Below, piece after piece: positions 1 through 6,196 of a DNA stretch of 7,321 nt (the stretch's first letter is position 1; each line of letters begins with the position of its first letter). Below the pieces are notes generated by a model. It was not told where the DNA came from. It did no database searches and was given only the letters and a program-made list of their open reading frames with translations. Location of the stretch: NCBI GenBank assembly GCA_964525525.1, contig CAZGHD010000112.1, positions 1 through 7,321 of the forward strand, in the 5' to 3' direction. The stretch is from RGIG2161 sp964525525 (GTDB lineage: Bacteria > Bacillota > Clostridia > Oscillospirales > CAG-272). The position numbers were made by a program, and so were the translations under genes.

Positions 1-76
1 GTGTTTTCGTTCTTTTCGTTGTTGTTCAATTTTCAAGGATCTTCTTTTGCCTCTCAAGGTCTTCCCTCAAGCGACT
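1..76 (-). other. Leader of a probable rRNA operon, cut by the left edge
   Basis: Read on the minus strand, this is the stretch just downstream of a perfect sigma-A promoter. It contains GATCCTTGAAAATTGAAC (about 41 to 24). This resembles the boxA-like, TTGAAAACT-type motifs known from the leaders and spacers of Firmicutes rRNA operons, which help antitermination and processing. The short unit CTTGA recurs three times (near 71-67, 59-55 and 38-34). No open reading frame or start codon with a ribosome site is seen. The rRNA gene itself would lie beyond base 1, so its identity (16S most likely) is inferred. Confidence 0.62.
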
Positions 77-81
77 CGATT

Positions 82-110
82 ATTATACCACGCTCTTTGC
101 ATTTTGTCAA
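82..110 (-). promoter_or_regulatory. Consensus sigma-A promoter, probably of an rRNA operon
   Basis: On the minus strand the -35 box TTGACA lies at 110-105 and the -10 box TATAAT at 87-82. They are separated by exactly 17 bases, a full match to the vegetative sigma-A consensus. Transcription would start around 77-75 and run off the left edge. A promoter this perfect, with an A-tract upstream region and an rRNA-type leader downstream, fits stable-RNA genes better than a protein gene. Confidence 0.85.
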
Positions 111-149
111 GTACTTTTTTCAGTTTTTTTAATATTTTTTTGTTTTATT
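111..149 (-). promoter_or_regulatory. A-tract UP element upstream of the rRNA-type promoter
   Basis: On the minus strand the bases directly upstream of the -35 box are phased runs of A: AAAAAA, then AAAAAAA, then ATATT, then AAAAAAA. This matches the general form of the UP element that binds the alpha-subunit C-terminal domains of RNA polymerase and strengthens rRNA promoters. The same T-runs on the plus strand have no GC-rich stem, so they are not a terminator. The rest of the stretch to 263 is AT-rich and non-coding. Confidence 0.55.
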
Positions 150-212
150 TTTCGACATCAAAAAATTCTTCATTATTTATTTATTTAGGGTATTTATTTT
201 TACATCTTTTTC

Positions 213-221
213 TGCTATAAT
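213..221 (+). promoter_or_regulatory. Extended -10 promoter for the yqhQ-prmC-cimA unit
   Basis: TGCTATAAT is an extended -10 element (TGn plus a perfect TATAAT at 216-221). At 17 bases spacing the -35 position (193-198, TTTATT) is only a weak match, as is usual for extended -10 promoters. The expected start near 228 leaves a leader of about 35 bases before the yqhQ ATG. It is divergent from the rRNA-type promoter, with about 100 AT-rich bases between the two -10/-35 regions. Confidence 0.65.
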
Positions 222-263
222 GTAAAATAGATATTTGTTTATCCGAAAGGTTTGGTACTCTAA

Positions 264-1289
264 ATGAAAAAAGAATCCAAAAAGCCTGCCAACTGCCGTT
301 TAAATCAGGTCGGCGGACAGGCAGTAATCGAAGGCGTTATGATGAAGCACAAAAACAAGTGCAGTCTCGCTATTCGTATGCCCGACAATTCTATCAAAAT
401 CAAAAATTACGGAATGAACTCCGTTCGTCAAAAACACAAGATACTCAACATACCTATACTCCGCGGAGTCATCAACTTCGTTGAGATGCTGATGCTCAGC
501 ATGAAAACTCTCAATTTTTCCACAGACGCTCTCGGCCTTGATGAAATGGAAGAGACCAAGTTCGAAAAATGGCTGTCCCGCAAATTCGGCAAAAAGCTGA
601 TGGACGTGCTTATGGTATTCGCGATGATCATCGGAGTCGCGATGGCGCTGTTTTTGTTCTTCTTCCTCCCCTCGTTTTTGACCAAAACCATCGACTGGCT
701 GGCAGGTGACGTTCTCGGCGGATGGAAAACCGTGATCGAGGGCGCGATGAAGATACTCATATTCATTCTCTATCTGTATCTCACTTCGCTCATGAGCGAC
801 ATCAAACGCACCTACCAGTATCACGGTGCGGAACACAAAACGGTGTTCGCTTACGAGGCAGGCGTTGAACTCACTCCCGAAAACGTCCGCAAATTCAAGC
901 GTTACCATCCCCGTTGCGGTACCAGCTTTATTTTCGTTATGTTGCTTCTCAGCATAATCATAGGCGCCGCGCTCCCGTGGTCAAACGCGATACTCAGAAC
1001 CACTCTCAAGATACTTATCATGCCGCTGAGCGTAGGTCTCGGATTTGAGTTTATCATGTTCGCAGGCAAGCACAGCAACAATATTATCGTAAAGATTCTC
1101 GCGGCTCCCGGCCTTTGGATGCAGCGCATAACCACCAGAGAACCTGACGACTCACAGCTTGAGATAGCTATCTGCGCGCTCAAGTGTGCTATGGCTCACG
1201 AATATCCCGATTTCCATCCCGATGCCGAGATAGAAAACGAGGACGAGTCAGATGCCCCCGCTCCTGCCGAGACTGACGAACAAAAATGA
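264..1289 (+). CDS. yqhQ: YqhQ-like DUF1385 family membrane protein
   Basis: A 341-residue integral membrane protein of the DUF1385 (YqhQ) family, whose biochemical role is not settled. The family hallmarks are present: GGQAVIEGVMM at residues 17-27, YHGAEHKTVFAYE at 186-198 and HPRCGTSF at 215-222. Hydrophobic segments suggest about four membrane spans, near residues 113-138, 160-178, 221-240 and 245-267. The C-terminal tail is acidic (rich in E, D, A and P) and probably cytoplasmic. The start is fixed by an in-frame TAA directly before the ATG (261-263). The ribosome site GAAAGG at 245-250 is rather far, 13 bases from the start. The TGA stop overlaps the prmC start in an ATGA junction. YqhQ next to prmC is a recurrent arrangement in Clostridia. 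Identity to the family is secure; function is unknown. Confidence 0.93.
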   Translation: MKKESKKPANCRLNQVGGQAVIEGVMMKHKNKCSLAIRMPDNSIKIKNYGMNSVRQKHKILNIPILRGVINFVEMLMLSMKTLNFSTDALGLDEMEETKFEKWLSRKFGKKLMDVLMVFAMIIGVAMALFLFFFLPSFLTKTIDWLAGDVLGGWKTVIEGAMKILIFILYLYLTSLMSDIKRTYQYHGAEHKTVFAYEAGVELTPENVRKFKRYHPRCGTSFIFVMLLLSIIIGAALPWSNAILRTTLKILIMPLSVGLGFEFIMFAGKHSNNIIVKILAAPGLWMQRITTREPDDSQLEIAICALKCAMAHEYPDFHPDAEIENEDESDAPAPAETDEQK

Positions 1290-2113
1290 AGCTGAAAGAA
1301 GCAATTGATCTGCTCGAAAAAGCGGGAGTGGATTCACCCGACACCGACGTGTTTCTCCTCGCCGAGCATTTTTGCGGCATTTCGCAAGCCACTGCAAAAT
1401 TCAGTCTTGACAAAGATATTACCTCATCGGATTTTTTAGATGCAATAAACCGTCGAGCAATGCGCGAGCCGCTCCAGTACATTTTGGGTCGATGGTATTT
1501 TATGAATGAAGAATACCTCGTTTCTCCCGATTGCCTGATCCCCCGCCCGGAAACCGAACTGCTGACCGAGCGCGTAATAGAGCTTCTGCCCGAAAACGGG
1601 AATCTGCTCGACCTCTGCTGTGGAAGCGGATGTATCGCGATCTCATCGCTTGCATCACGCAATGATTGCCGCGCGGTCGCCGTGGATCTTTTCCCCGCGA
1701 CCGTCGCTATCGCAAAGCAGAACGCGGAGCTAAACTCGGTAAATGAACGCATAGATTTCATAATATCTGACGTTACCGACCCGAGCGCAAAAAAACCGTG
1801 CGAAAAATTCGACGTGATAGTTTCAAATCCTCCGTATATCAGAACAGAAGTTCTGGAAACTCTCGAACCCGAGCTGACTCACGAGCCGTCAGCGGCGCTT
1901 GACGGAGGCAAGGACGGGCTGATTTTCTACCGTGCGATCCTCTCGCACTGGACCGAGCTTCTCGCGGACGACGGCGTTATTCTTTTTGAAATCGGTTACG
2001 ACCAAGGAAACGACCTTTGCGCGATAGCAAACGACGCCGATATGTCGTGCGAGATCAAAAAAGATTTCTCCGGGCTTGACAGAATAGCACAGATCAGACG
2101 TAAAACTCTATAA
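1286..2113 (+). CDS. prmC: Peptide chain release factor N5-glutamine methyltransferase PrmC
   Basis: A 275-residue S-adenosylmethionine-dependent methyltransferase that modifies the glutamine of the GGQ motif in release factors RF1 and RF2, in the cytoplasm. Seen in the sequence: an N-terminal helical substrate-binding region with EPLQYILG (61-68); LIPRPETE (84-91); the SAM-binding glycine motif DLCCGSGCIAIS (109-120, with two cysteines where many homologues have GTG-like residues); the catalytic NPPYI (181-185), which binds the target glutamine side chain; and DGGKDGL (206-212). Length is normal for the family. The start overlaps the yqhQ stop by four bases and has little Shine-Dalgarno sequence of its own, so translation is probably coupled to yqhQ. 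The usual partner prfA (RF1) is not in the window; cimA follows after 17 bases. Confidence 0.96.
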   Translation: MKLKEAIDLLEKAGVDSPDTDVFLLAEHFCGISQATAKFSLDKDITSSDFLDAINRRAMREPLQYILGRWYFMNEEYLVSPDCLIPRPETELLTERVIELLPENGNLLDLCCGSGCIAISSLASRNDCRAVAVDLFPATVAIAKQNAELNSVNERIDFIISDVTDPSAKKPCEKFDVIVSNPPYIRTEVLETLEPELTHEPSAALDGGKDGLIFYRAILSHWTELLADDGVILFEIGYDQGNDLCAIANDADMSCEIKKDFSGLDRIAQIRRKTL

Positions 2114-2130
2114 CAAGAGGAAAACATCAG

Positions 2131-3729
2131 ATGAAGATAGAAATTTTTGACACCACCCTGCGCGACGGAGCGCAGGGCGCAGGCATGACCTTCACGGTCG
2201 CTGACAGAATAAAGGTCATCCACGCGCTTGACGACCTCGGGGTTTCTTTTATAGAAATAGGAAATCTGGACGCGGGTGACGGCAGTATTTTTGACCACAT
2301 AGGAGAGATCTCGTTAAAGAACGCCGAGCTTGTCGCTTTTGGAAGCACACGCCGTCCGAACACGTCAGCCTCGGATGACCGCGGCCTCTGTTTGCTTGCC
2401 GATGCTCCGATCAAGGTCTGCGCGATCTTCGGTAAATGCTGGAAATTCCAGGTAGACACCGTCCTCTCAACAACACGTGAGGAAAACCTCGCTATGATAA
2501 GCGACTCGATACGTTTCCTCACATCTCGCGGCAAAGAGGTAATATTTGACGCCGAGCACTTTTTTGACGGTTACAGCGACGACCCCGAGTTTGCGCTTGA
2601 GGTTGTCCGCACGGCGATAGATGCAGGCGCGTCACGGATAATTCTTTGTGATACCAACGGAGGTATGCTCCCCGACGTTGTCGGAATGACTGTCGCGGCG
2701 GTGCACTCCGCTTTCCCCGAGGCTAAACTCGGAATACACTGCCACAACGACCTTGGTATGGCGGTCGCAGCGAGCACTTCCGCGGTGCTGTCCGGCGCTA
2801 TGCACGTTCAGGGTACCGTTTCCGGCATCGGAGAAAGATGCGGAAATGCGAACCTCAACACGCTTATTCCCCTGCTTCAGCTCAAGTTAGGTTACAGCTG
2901 TGTTGAAGTTCAAAATTTAAAAAATCTCACCAAGACTGCACGATACGTCTGCGACGTAGTAAACCGCACCTTTGACGAACACGAGCCGTTCGTCGGCGGA
3001 TACGCGTTCTCGCACAAGGCGGGTATGCACATAGACGGCGTGAGAAAAGCGCCGAAAACATTCGAGCACACAGTTCCCGAGTACGTCGGCAACGAAAGAA
3101 ACCTGCTGGTCAGCAGTCTTTCGGGACGCGCGGCACTCACCTCAAAAATGTGCTCGATAATCCCGTCACTGACAAAGGAATCCCCCGAGGTCGCCGCCGC
3201 GCTTGAGGCGGTGCGCTCGTACGAAGAAAAGGGATTTCAGTTTGAGGGCGCAGAGGCGTCTCTGATGCTGATACTGCTTGAATCTCTCGGTCTCACCTCA
3301 AGACATTTCAAGCTAACCACCTTCAAGGTCCTCATCGGCGAGCCTTACAGTATGAAGTCGGACAGCAAGTGTTCCGCTTTGATAAAGGTTCAGGTCGGAG
3401 ACAGACAGGAGATAACTGCGGCAGAGGGCGACGGTCCTGTAAACGCGCTTGACTTGGCACTCAGACGGGTGCTTTCGGGATTCTATCCCGCGCTGTCAGA
3501 CGTAAAGCTGACCGACTATAAGGTAAGAGTTTTCGAGTCGGACAACGCCACCGCGTCCCGTGTTCGAGTATTTATCGAATCCACCGACGGAACTCACGTC
3601 TGGCGCACCACCGGCGTTTCTGCCGATATAATCGACGCCAGCTGGCAGGCACTCCGTGACTCGATAGAATACAAGCTCACCCTTGACGAGGGAAAATATA
3701 TGCAGGCGGAGACACTAAAAAATGGGTAA
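2131..3729 (+). CDS. cimA: (R)-citramalate synthase
   Basis: A 532-residue enzyme of the DRE-TIM metallolyase family. It condenses pyruvate with acetyl-CoA to give (R)-citramalate, the first step of the threonine-independent route to 2-oxobutyrate and isoleucine. Seen: FDTTLRDGAQ (6-15) at the start of the TIM barrel, the metal-binding HCHND (203-207), GERCGNANLNT (234-244) and HKAGMHIDG (295-303). From about residue 395 comes the LeuA-type regulatory domain, with LTDYKVRVFES (460-470), VRVFIESTDG (478-487) and IIDASWQAL (500-508). These C-terminal signatures point to the CimA subfamily rather than isopropylmalate or homocitrate synthase. The regulatory domain suggests feedback control, probably by isoleucine. 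An AGAGG ribosome site lies at 2116-2120. The last eight bases overlap the next gene. No leuCD or other branched-chain genes are in the window. 2-Isopropylmalate synthase is the main alternative. Confidence 0.9.
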   Translation: MKIEIFDTTLRDGAQGAGMTFTVADRIKVIHALDDLGVSFIEIGNLDAGDGSIFDHIGEISLKNAELVAFGSTRRPNTSASDDRGLCLLADAPIKVCAIFGKCWKFQVDTVLSTTREENLAMISDSIRFLTSRGKEVIFDAEHFFDGYSDDPEFALEVVRTAIDAGASRIILCDTNGGMLPDVVGMTVAAVHSAFPEAKLGIHCHNDLGMAVAASTSAVLSGAMHVQGTVSGIGERCGNANLNTLIPLLQLKLGYSCVEVQNLKNLTKTARYVCDVVNRTFDEHEPFVGGYAFSHKAGMHIDGVRKAPKTFEHTVPEYVGNERNLLVSSLSGRAALTSKMCSIIPSLTKESPEVAAALEAVRSYEEKGFQFEGAEASLMLILLESLGLTSRHFKLTTFKVLIGEPYSMKSDSKCSALIKVQVGDRQEITAAEGDGPVNALDLALRRVLSGFYPALSDVKLTDYKVRVFESDNATASRVRVFIESTDGTHVWRTTGVSADIIDASWQALRDSIEYKLTLDEGKYMQAETLKNG

Positions 3730-4300
3730 AATAATCGCTCTGCTCGGAAGAAGTGCATCCGGCAAGGACACTCTGCTCGGCAAGCTCATCACCGAGCTCT
3801 CGTTTAACCGCGTGCTTCCGATCACCACACGCCCGATACGTCCGGGCGAAGTAGACGGAGTAACGTACAGATTCCTCTCGGTTGCCGATTTCAAGCAAAA
3901 AGAGGCAAACGGTGAATTTATCGAAACGAGATCGTACAACACACTCTATAACGGCAATCCCGACGTGTGGTATTACGCGACCTCGCGTGACAGCATCGAC
4001 CTTTCGCGCGGCAACTACGCGGCGATAGTAGACTTAAACGCTCTCGATGCTCTCCGCCGTGAATTTGCAAAAGACCTTCTTGCGGTCTACGTCACCGTCC
4101 CCGAGGATATTCGCCGCGCGAGATGTATGTCCCGCGGAGATTTCAGCCGCGAAGAATGGGAGCGCCGCGAGGCGGACGACGACAAAAAATACACAGACGA
4201 GGTTCTGCGCGAAAAGCTCGACTTCACCGTCGAAAACATTGACGTTGAAACCACCTTTGAAAATCTAAAAGGTTTTCTCTCGCGAAATGAATGCATATAA
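3722..4300 (+). CDS. Guanylate kinase-like P-loop kinase
   Basis: A 192-residue protein with the guanylate kinase fold; the reaction expected from the family is ATP + GMP to ADP + GDP. Seen: a P-loop GRSASGKDT (9-17); the GMP-binding stretch TTRPIRPGEVDGVTYRF (35-51, family form TTRxxRxGExxGxxYxF); FIE (67-69); YYATSRDSI (84-92), aligning with the family YYGT motif; the lid-like RGDFSREEWERREADDDKKY (138-157); and a C-terminal DFTVENID (167-174). Oddities: Asp16 follows the P-loop lysine; there is an extra loop of about eight residues (74-83, with LYNGNPD) before the YYAT motif; and the usual DIDWQG-like segment is replaced by VDLNALDALR. It may therefore be a paralogue with a different nucleotide substrate, so I withhold gmk. 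A GGAG ribosome site lies at 3708-3711, and the start overlaps cimA by eight bases, implying coupling. Confidence 0.85.
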   Translation: MGKIIALLGRSASGKDTLLGKLITELSFNRVLPITTRPIRPGEVDGVTYRFLSVADFKQKEANGEFIETRSYNTLYNGNPDVWYYATSRDSIDLSRGNYAAIVDLNALDALRREFAKDLLAVYVTVPEDIRRARCMSRGDFSREEWERREADDDKKYTDEVLREKLDFTVENIDVETTFENLKGFLSRNECI

Positions 4301-4308
4301 AGATAAAT

Positions 4309-4338
4309 AAGGATCGGAAGAAGAATTCCGATCCTTTT
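4309..4338 (+). terminator. Rho-independent terminator of the yqhQ to kinase unit
   Basis: AAGGATCGGAA (4309-4319) pairs perfectly with TTCCGATCCTT (4326-4336) across a six-base GAAGAA loop, followed by TT-A-TTTTA. It starts eight bases after the kinase stop codon. The minus strand also forms the hairpin, with an A-T-rich tail (TTATTTAT), so it may stop transcription from the convergent regulator gene too. The remaining bases to 4416 show no gene. Confidence 0.9.
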
Positions 4339-4416
4339 ATTTTAATTATTTATTCTTAAACTTATCCTTTAACATCGGGATAAAACAGACGATGGTATAA
4401 TAGTCCACAAAAAGCT

Positions 4417-5583
4417 TTATTCAAAGCACTCGGCATATTTAGGATTTTTGCGAATCTCGTTGAGTATATCTTCCTGATAATGTTTGAGTTCTTTTTTCCA
4501 GAAATCTTCTCCAATAGAGGCAAGATCTCCTTTGTTTATCTTAGGCAATGCTGATACTAACGGAGCTGAATATTGATATTCACCTTCATTACAGATGCGC
4601 TTATATTCCTTGCAATGATCAAAGCCTTTATCAAAGTAATTGAGAACCTTTTCCATACTATCATCGTTATCCATTTCATAGTGAGCCAAGGTCAAATACA
4701 ATTGACCGATTTCCCAATGCCATCTTCCACATTTGCCGTCAATAAATACGGTTTCGTAAAGATGAATAACCGATAAAAGTATTTGTCTTCCGTATTCAGA
4801 GGATGATACCGCAGGTCTCAAGGCTACAGATTCGGAAATAGCAAATCTGAGATTCGAAAGAAGAGCCATTATTCTTTCGCCTTGATATCTTGCCCTTTCT
4901 TCACCTACTGTTGCCTTAGGTAACAATACTTCTTTTGAGATAACAACAGAGTTTTGCTCGTTGGCGAGAGCCTTTGCTTTTTCATATTCCCCCATTCTGC
5001 AATAAAGCGGTGTTATTTGACGAATGGCAATTTCACGGTCTTCGGAAGATAGATTTAATTTCAAAAGCTTTTCGGAAACTCGAACAGCTTCCTGCCAATA
5101 AATATTTTGAGAATTGTAATCAACATCATCTTCTATGATACCGGATGAATCGTCGCAATGTCCTTTGGCACCGTATTTATTCCATCCCCACATTTGAAGC
5201 GCTTGTACAAGTTTCAAGAGTATTTTCGGCTCATTCGGAAATTCCTCCGAAGCCGCGCGAAGCATATTGACACATTCTCCAACGTCTTCCGATAAGCTTC
5301 CTTGATACATTGTAAAACCTTGTTTTGTAAGTGTATTGGTTGCTGTTTCAAGAGTACTTTTGATCTTTTCCTCACGGTCATTCTGGTAACCGAACAGCTC
5401 GTCAATGGAAACGTGAAAATAGTTTGCAATAGACGGCATTATCTCCATATCGGGATAACCGCCGTTTGCCTCCCAACGCGATACCGCCTGACAAGTGACA
5501 CCGAGACTTTGAGCAAGTTCTTCCTGTGTTCTCCCGTCACGCCGGCGCAGTTCTCTTATCTTTTCTCCTAATTTGATATTCAT
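4417..5583 (-). CDS. XRE-family helix-turn-helix regulator with TPR-like C-terminus
   Basis: A 388-residue cytoplasmic protein. Residues 5-66 are an HTH_3 (Cro/C1-type) DNA-binding domain: LGEKIRELRRR, then the helix-turn-helix around TQEELAQSLGVTCQAVSRWE (19-38), then YPDMEIMPSIANYF and the family-typical DELFGY (61-66). A charged linker follows. From about residue 75 to the end it is helical, with TPR-like pairs such as WQEAVRVSEKLLKLN (163-177), EYEKAKALANEQN (199-211) and a C-terminal part with IGQLYLTLAHYEM (292-304). This part may sense a peptide or partner, but no ligand can be named. A GGAG ribosome site lies at 5593-5590, six bases from the ATG. It is visibly more AT-rich than the genes on both sides and lies between two unrelated housekeeping units, which suggests acquisition or insertion. 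Regulator identity is sure; target genes are unknown, and autoregulation is plausible. Confidence 0.9.
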   Translation of the reverse strand: MNIKLGEKIRELRRRDGRTQEELAQSLGVTCQAVSRWEANGGYPDMEIMPSIANYFHVSIDELFGYQNDREEKIKSTLETATNTLTKQGFTMYQGSLSEDVGECVNMLRAASEEFPNEPKILLKLVQALQMWGWNKYGAKGHCDDSSGIIEDDVDYNSQNIYWQEAVRVSEKLLKLNLSSEDREIAIRQITPLYCRMGEYEKAKALANEQNSVVISKEVLLPKATVGEERARYQGERIMALLSNLRFAISESVALRPAVSSSEYGRQILLSVIHLYETVFIDGKCGRWHWEIGQLYLTLAHYEMDNDDSMEKVLNYFDKGFDHCKEYKRICNEGEYQYSAPLVSALPKINKGDLASIGEDFWKKELKHYQEDILNEIRKNPKYAECFE

Positions 5584-5605
5584 ATTTTTCTCCGTAAATT
5601 TTTAT

Positions 5606-5639
5606 TTTCACCGGTGTATCTGTATTATATCATGTGAAA
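5606..5639. promoter_or_regulatory. Candidate operator around the regulator promoter
   Basis: An inverted repeat, TTTCAC (5606-5611) and GTGAAA (5634-5639), brackets the -10 box of the regulator gene. A perfect 8-base palindrome CACCGGTG (5609-5616) lies inside the left arm, in the untranslated leader. Such paired half-sites over the promoter are what an autorepressing XRE protein would use. The assignment is inference from position and symmetry only. Confidence 0.35.
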
Positions 5640-5652
5640 GCAAAAACATCAA
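5624..5652 (-). promoter_or_regulatory. Promoter of the XRE regulator gene
   Basis: On the minus strand the -35 box TTGATG (5652-5647) and the -10 box TATAAT (5629-5624) are 17 bases apart. A TGA precedes the -10 box, giving an extended -10 as well. The predicted start is near 5617, about 34 bases before the ATG. The gene therefore has its own promoter, independent of the nifS-nifU unit upstream. Confidence 0.78.
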
Positions 5653-5656
5653 TTAT

Positions 5657-5689
5657 CAATTAATTGTATACATATCAAGTATTACTTGA
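5657..5689. repeat. Cluster of three palindromes upstream of the regulator promoter
   Basis: Three symmetric elements lie side by side: CAATTAATTG (5657-5666), TGTATACA (5665-5672) and the 15-base dyad TCAAGTA-T-TACTTGA (5675-5689). They are upstream of the -35 box of the regulator gene and downstream of the nifU terminator. None is followed by a U-tract, so they are not terminators. They could be binding sites for a dimeric regulator. AT-rich DNA gives short palindromes by chance, but the 15-base dyad is longer than expected. Confidence 0.4.
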
Positions 5690-5701
5690 ATTTACTGTTA
5701 T

Positions 5702-5729
5702 AAAAAAGGAGCGCCCGCAGGCACTCCTT
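5702..5729 (-). terminator. Rho-independent terminator of the nifS-nifU unit
   Basis: On the minus strand AAGGAGTGCC (5729-5720) pairs with GGCGCTCCTT (5715-5706) around a TGCG loop. It gives a 10-base-pair stem with one U-G wobble, and a run of T follows directly (5705-5702). On the plus strand the wobble becomes a C-A mismatch and there is no good T-run, so the signal is directional. It begins 12 bases after the nifU stop and separates that unit from the regulator gene. Confidence 0.92.
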
Positions 5730-5741
5730 AAAATACTTTGA

Positions 5742-6170
5742 TCAGTTTCCGCAGTGGCACTCTTCTTTGTCGCAGTGGCACGCGTCGGGAATCTCTTTGT
5801 CGATTCCCTTCTTCTGGTAGTAGTCGGCAATAGCCGCCTTAACAGCCTCCTCGGCGAGAACCGAGCAGTGAACCTTAACCGGCGGAAGTCCTTCAAGAGC
5901 TTCCACAACGGCAGAGTTGGTCAGCTTAAGAGCCTCGTCGATAGACTTGCCGATGATAAGATCGGTAGCCATAGATGAGGTCGCGATAGCAGCCGCGCAG
6001 CCGAAGGTCTTGAACTTAACGTCGGTGATTATGTCATTCTCAACCTTGAGAAATATCTTCATTATATCTCCGCACTTGGCGTTACCAACGGTACCTACGC
6101 CGTCTGCGTTTTCTATCTCACCCATATTATGAGGGTTGGTAAAATGATCCATTACTTTTTCGCTGTACAT
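5742..6170 (-). CDS. nifU: Iron-sulfur cluster assembly scaffold, IscU/NifU N-terminal type
   Basis: A 142-residue scaffold on which [2Fe-2S] clusters are built from sulfur delivered by the cysteine desulfurase, before transfer to target proteins. Seen: the N-terminal YSEKVMDHFTNPHNMGE (2-18); the three conserved cluster cysteines C33 (NAKCGD), C58 (FGCAAAIA) and C102 (HCSVLAEEA); D35, which makes clusters labile for transfer; H101; and LPPVK (95-99), the motif contacted by the HscA chaperone in IscU. No hscA or hscB is in the window. It lacks the central and C-terminal domains of full-length nitrogen-fixation NifU. The tail CHCDKEECHC (131-140) adds four cysteines and two histidines beyond the core domain, possibly an extra metal site. 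An AAAGGA ribosome site (6183-6178) is 7 bases from the ATG, and nifS ends 26 bases upstream. A name of iscU would be equally fair. Confidence 0.94.
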   Translation of the reverse strand: MYSEKVMDHFTNPHNMGEIENADGVGTVGNAKCGDIMKIFLKVENDIITDVKFKTFGCAAAIATSSMATDLIIGKSIDEALKLTNSAVVEALEGLPPVKVHCSVLAEEAVKAAIADYYQKKGIDKEIPDACHCDKEECHCGN

Positions 6171-6196
6171 ATTAAATTCCTTTCTTTTGTCCGAAC

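Noticed and set aside
115..149. Long T-runs on the plus strand that could look like a terminator tail
   Set aside because: No GC-rich stem precedes them. They are better explained as A-tracts upstream of the minus-strand promoter.
300..908. A 202-codon open frame on the minus strand opposite yqhQ
   Set aside because: The sense strand encodes the clear DUF1385 motifs. The antisense translation is rich in His, Glu and Phe as expected of a shadow and has no start-site support.
4393..4401. TGGTATAAT, an apparent extended -10 promoter on the plus strand pointing into the end of the regulator gene
   Set aside because: There is no -35 box at a sensible distance (TTAACA is 21 bases away) and no gene follows on the plus strand. 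An antisense transcript is possible, but the sequence alone does not support it.
5657..5689. The palindromes as recombination or attachment sites
   Set aside because: No integrase, transposase or flanking direct repeats are present, and their position before a regulator promoter fits operators better.
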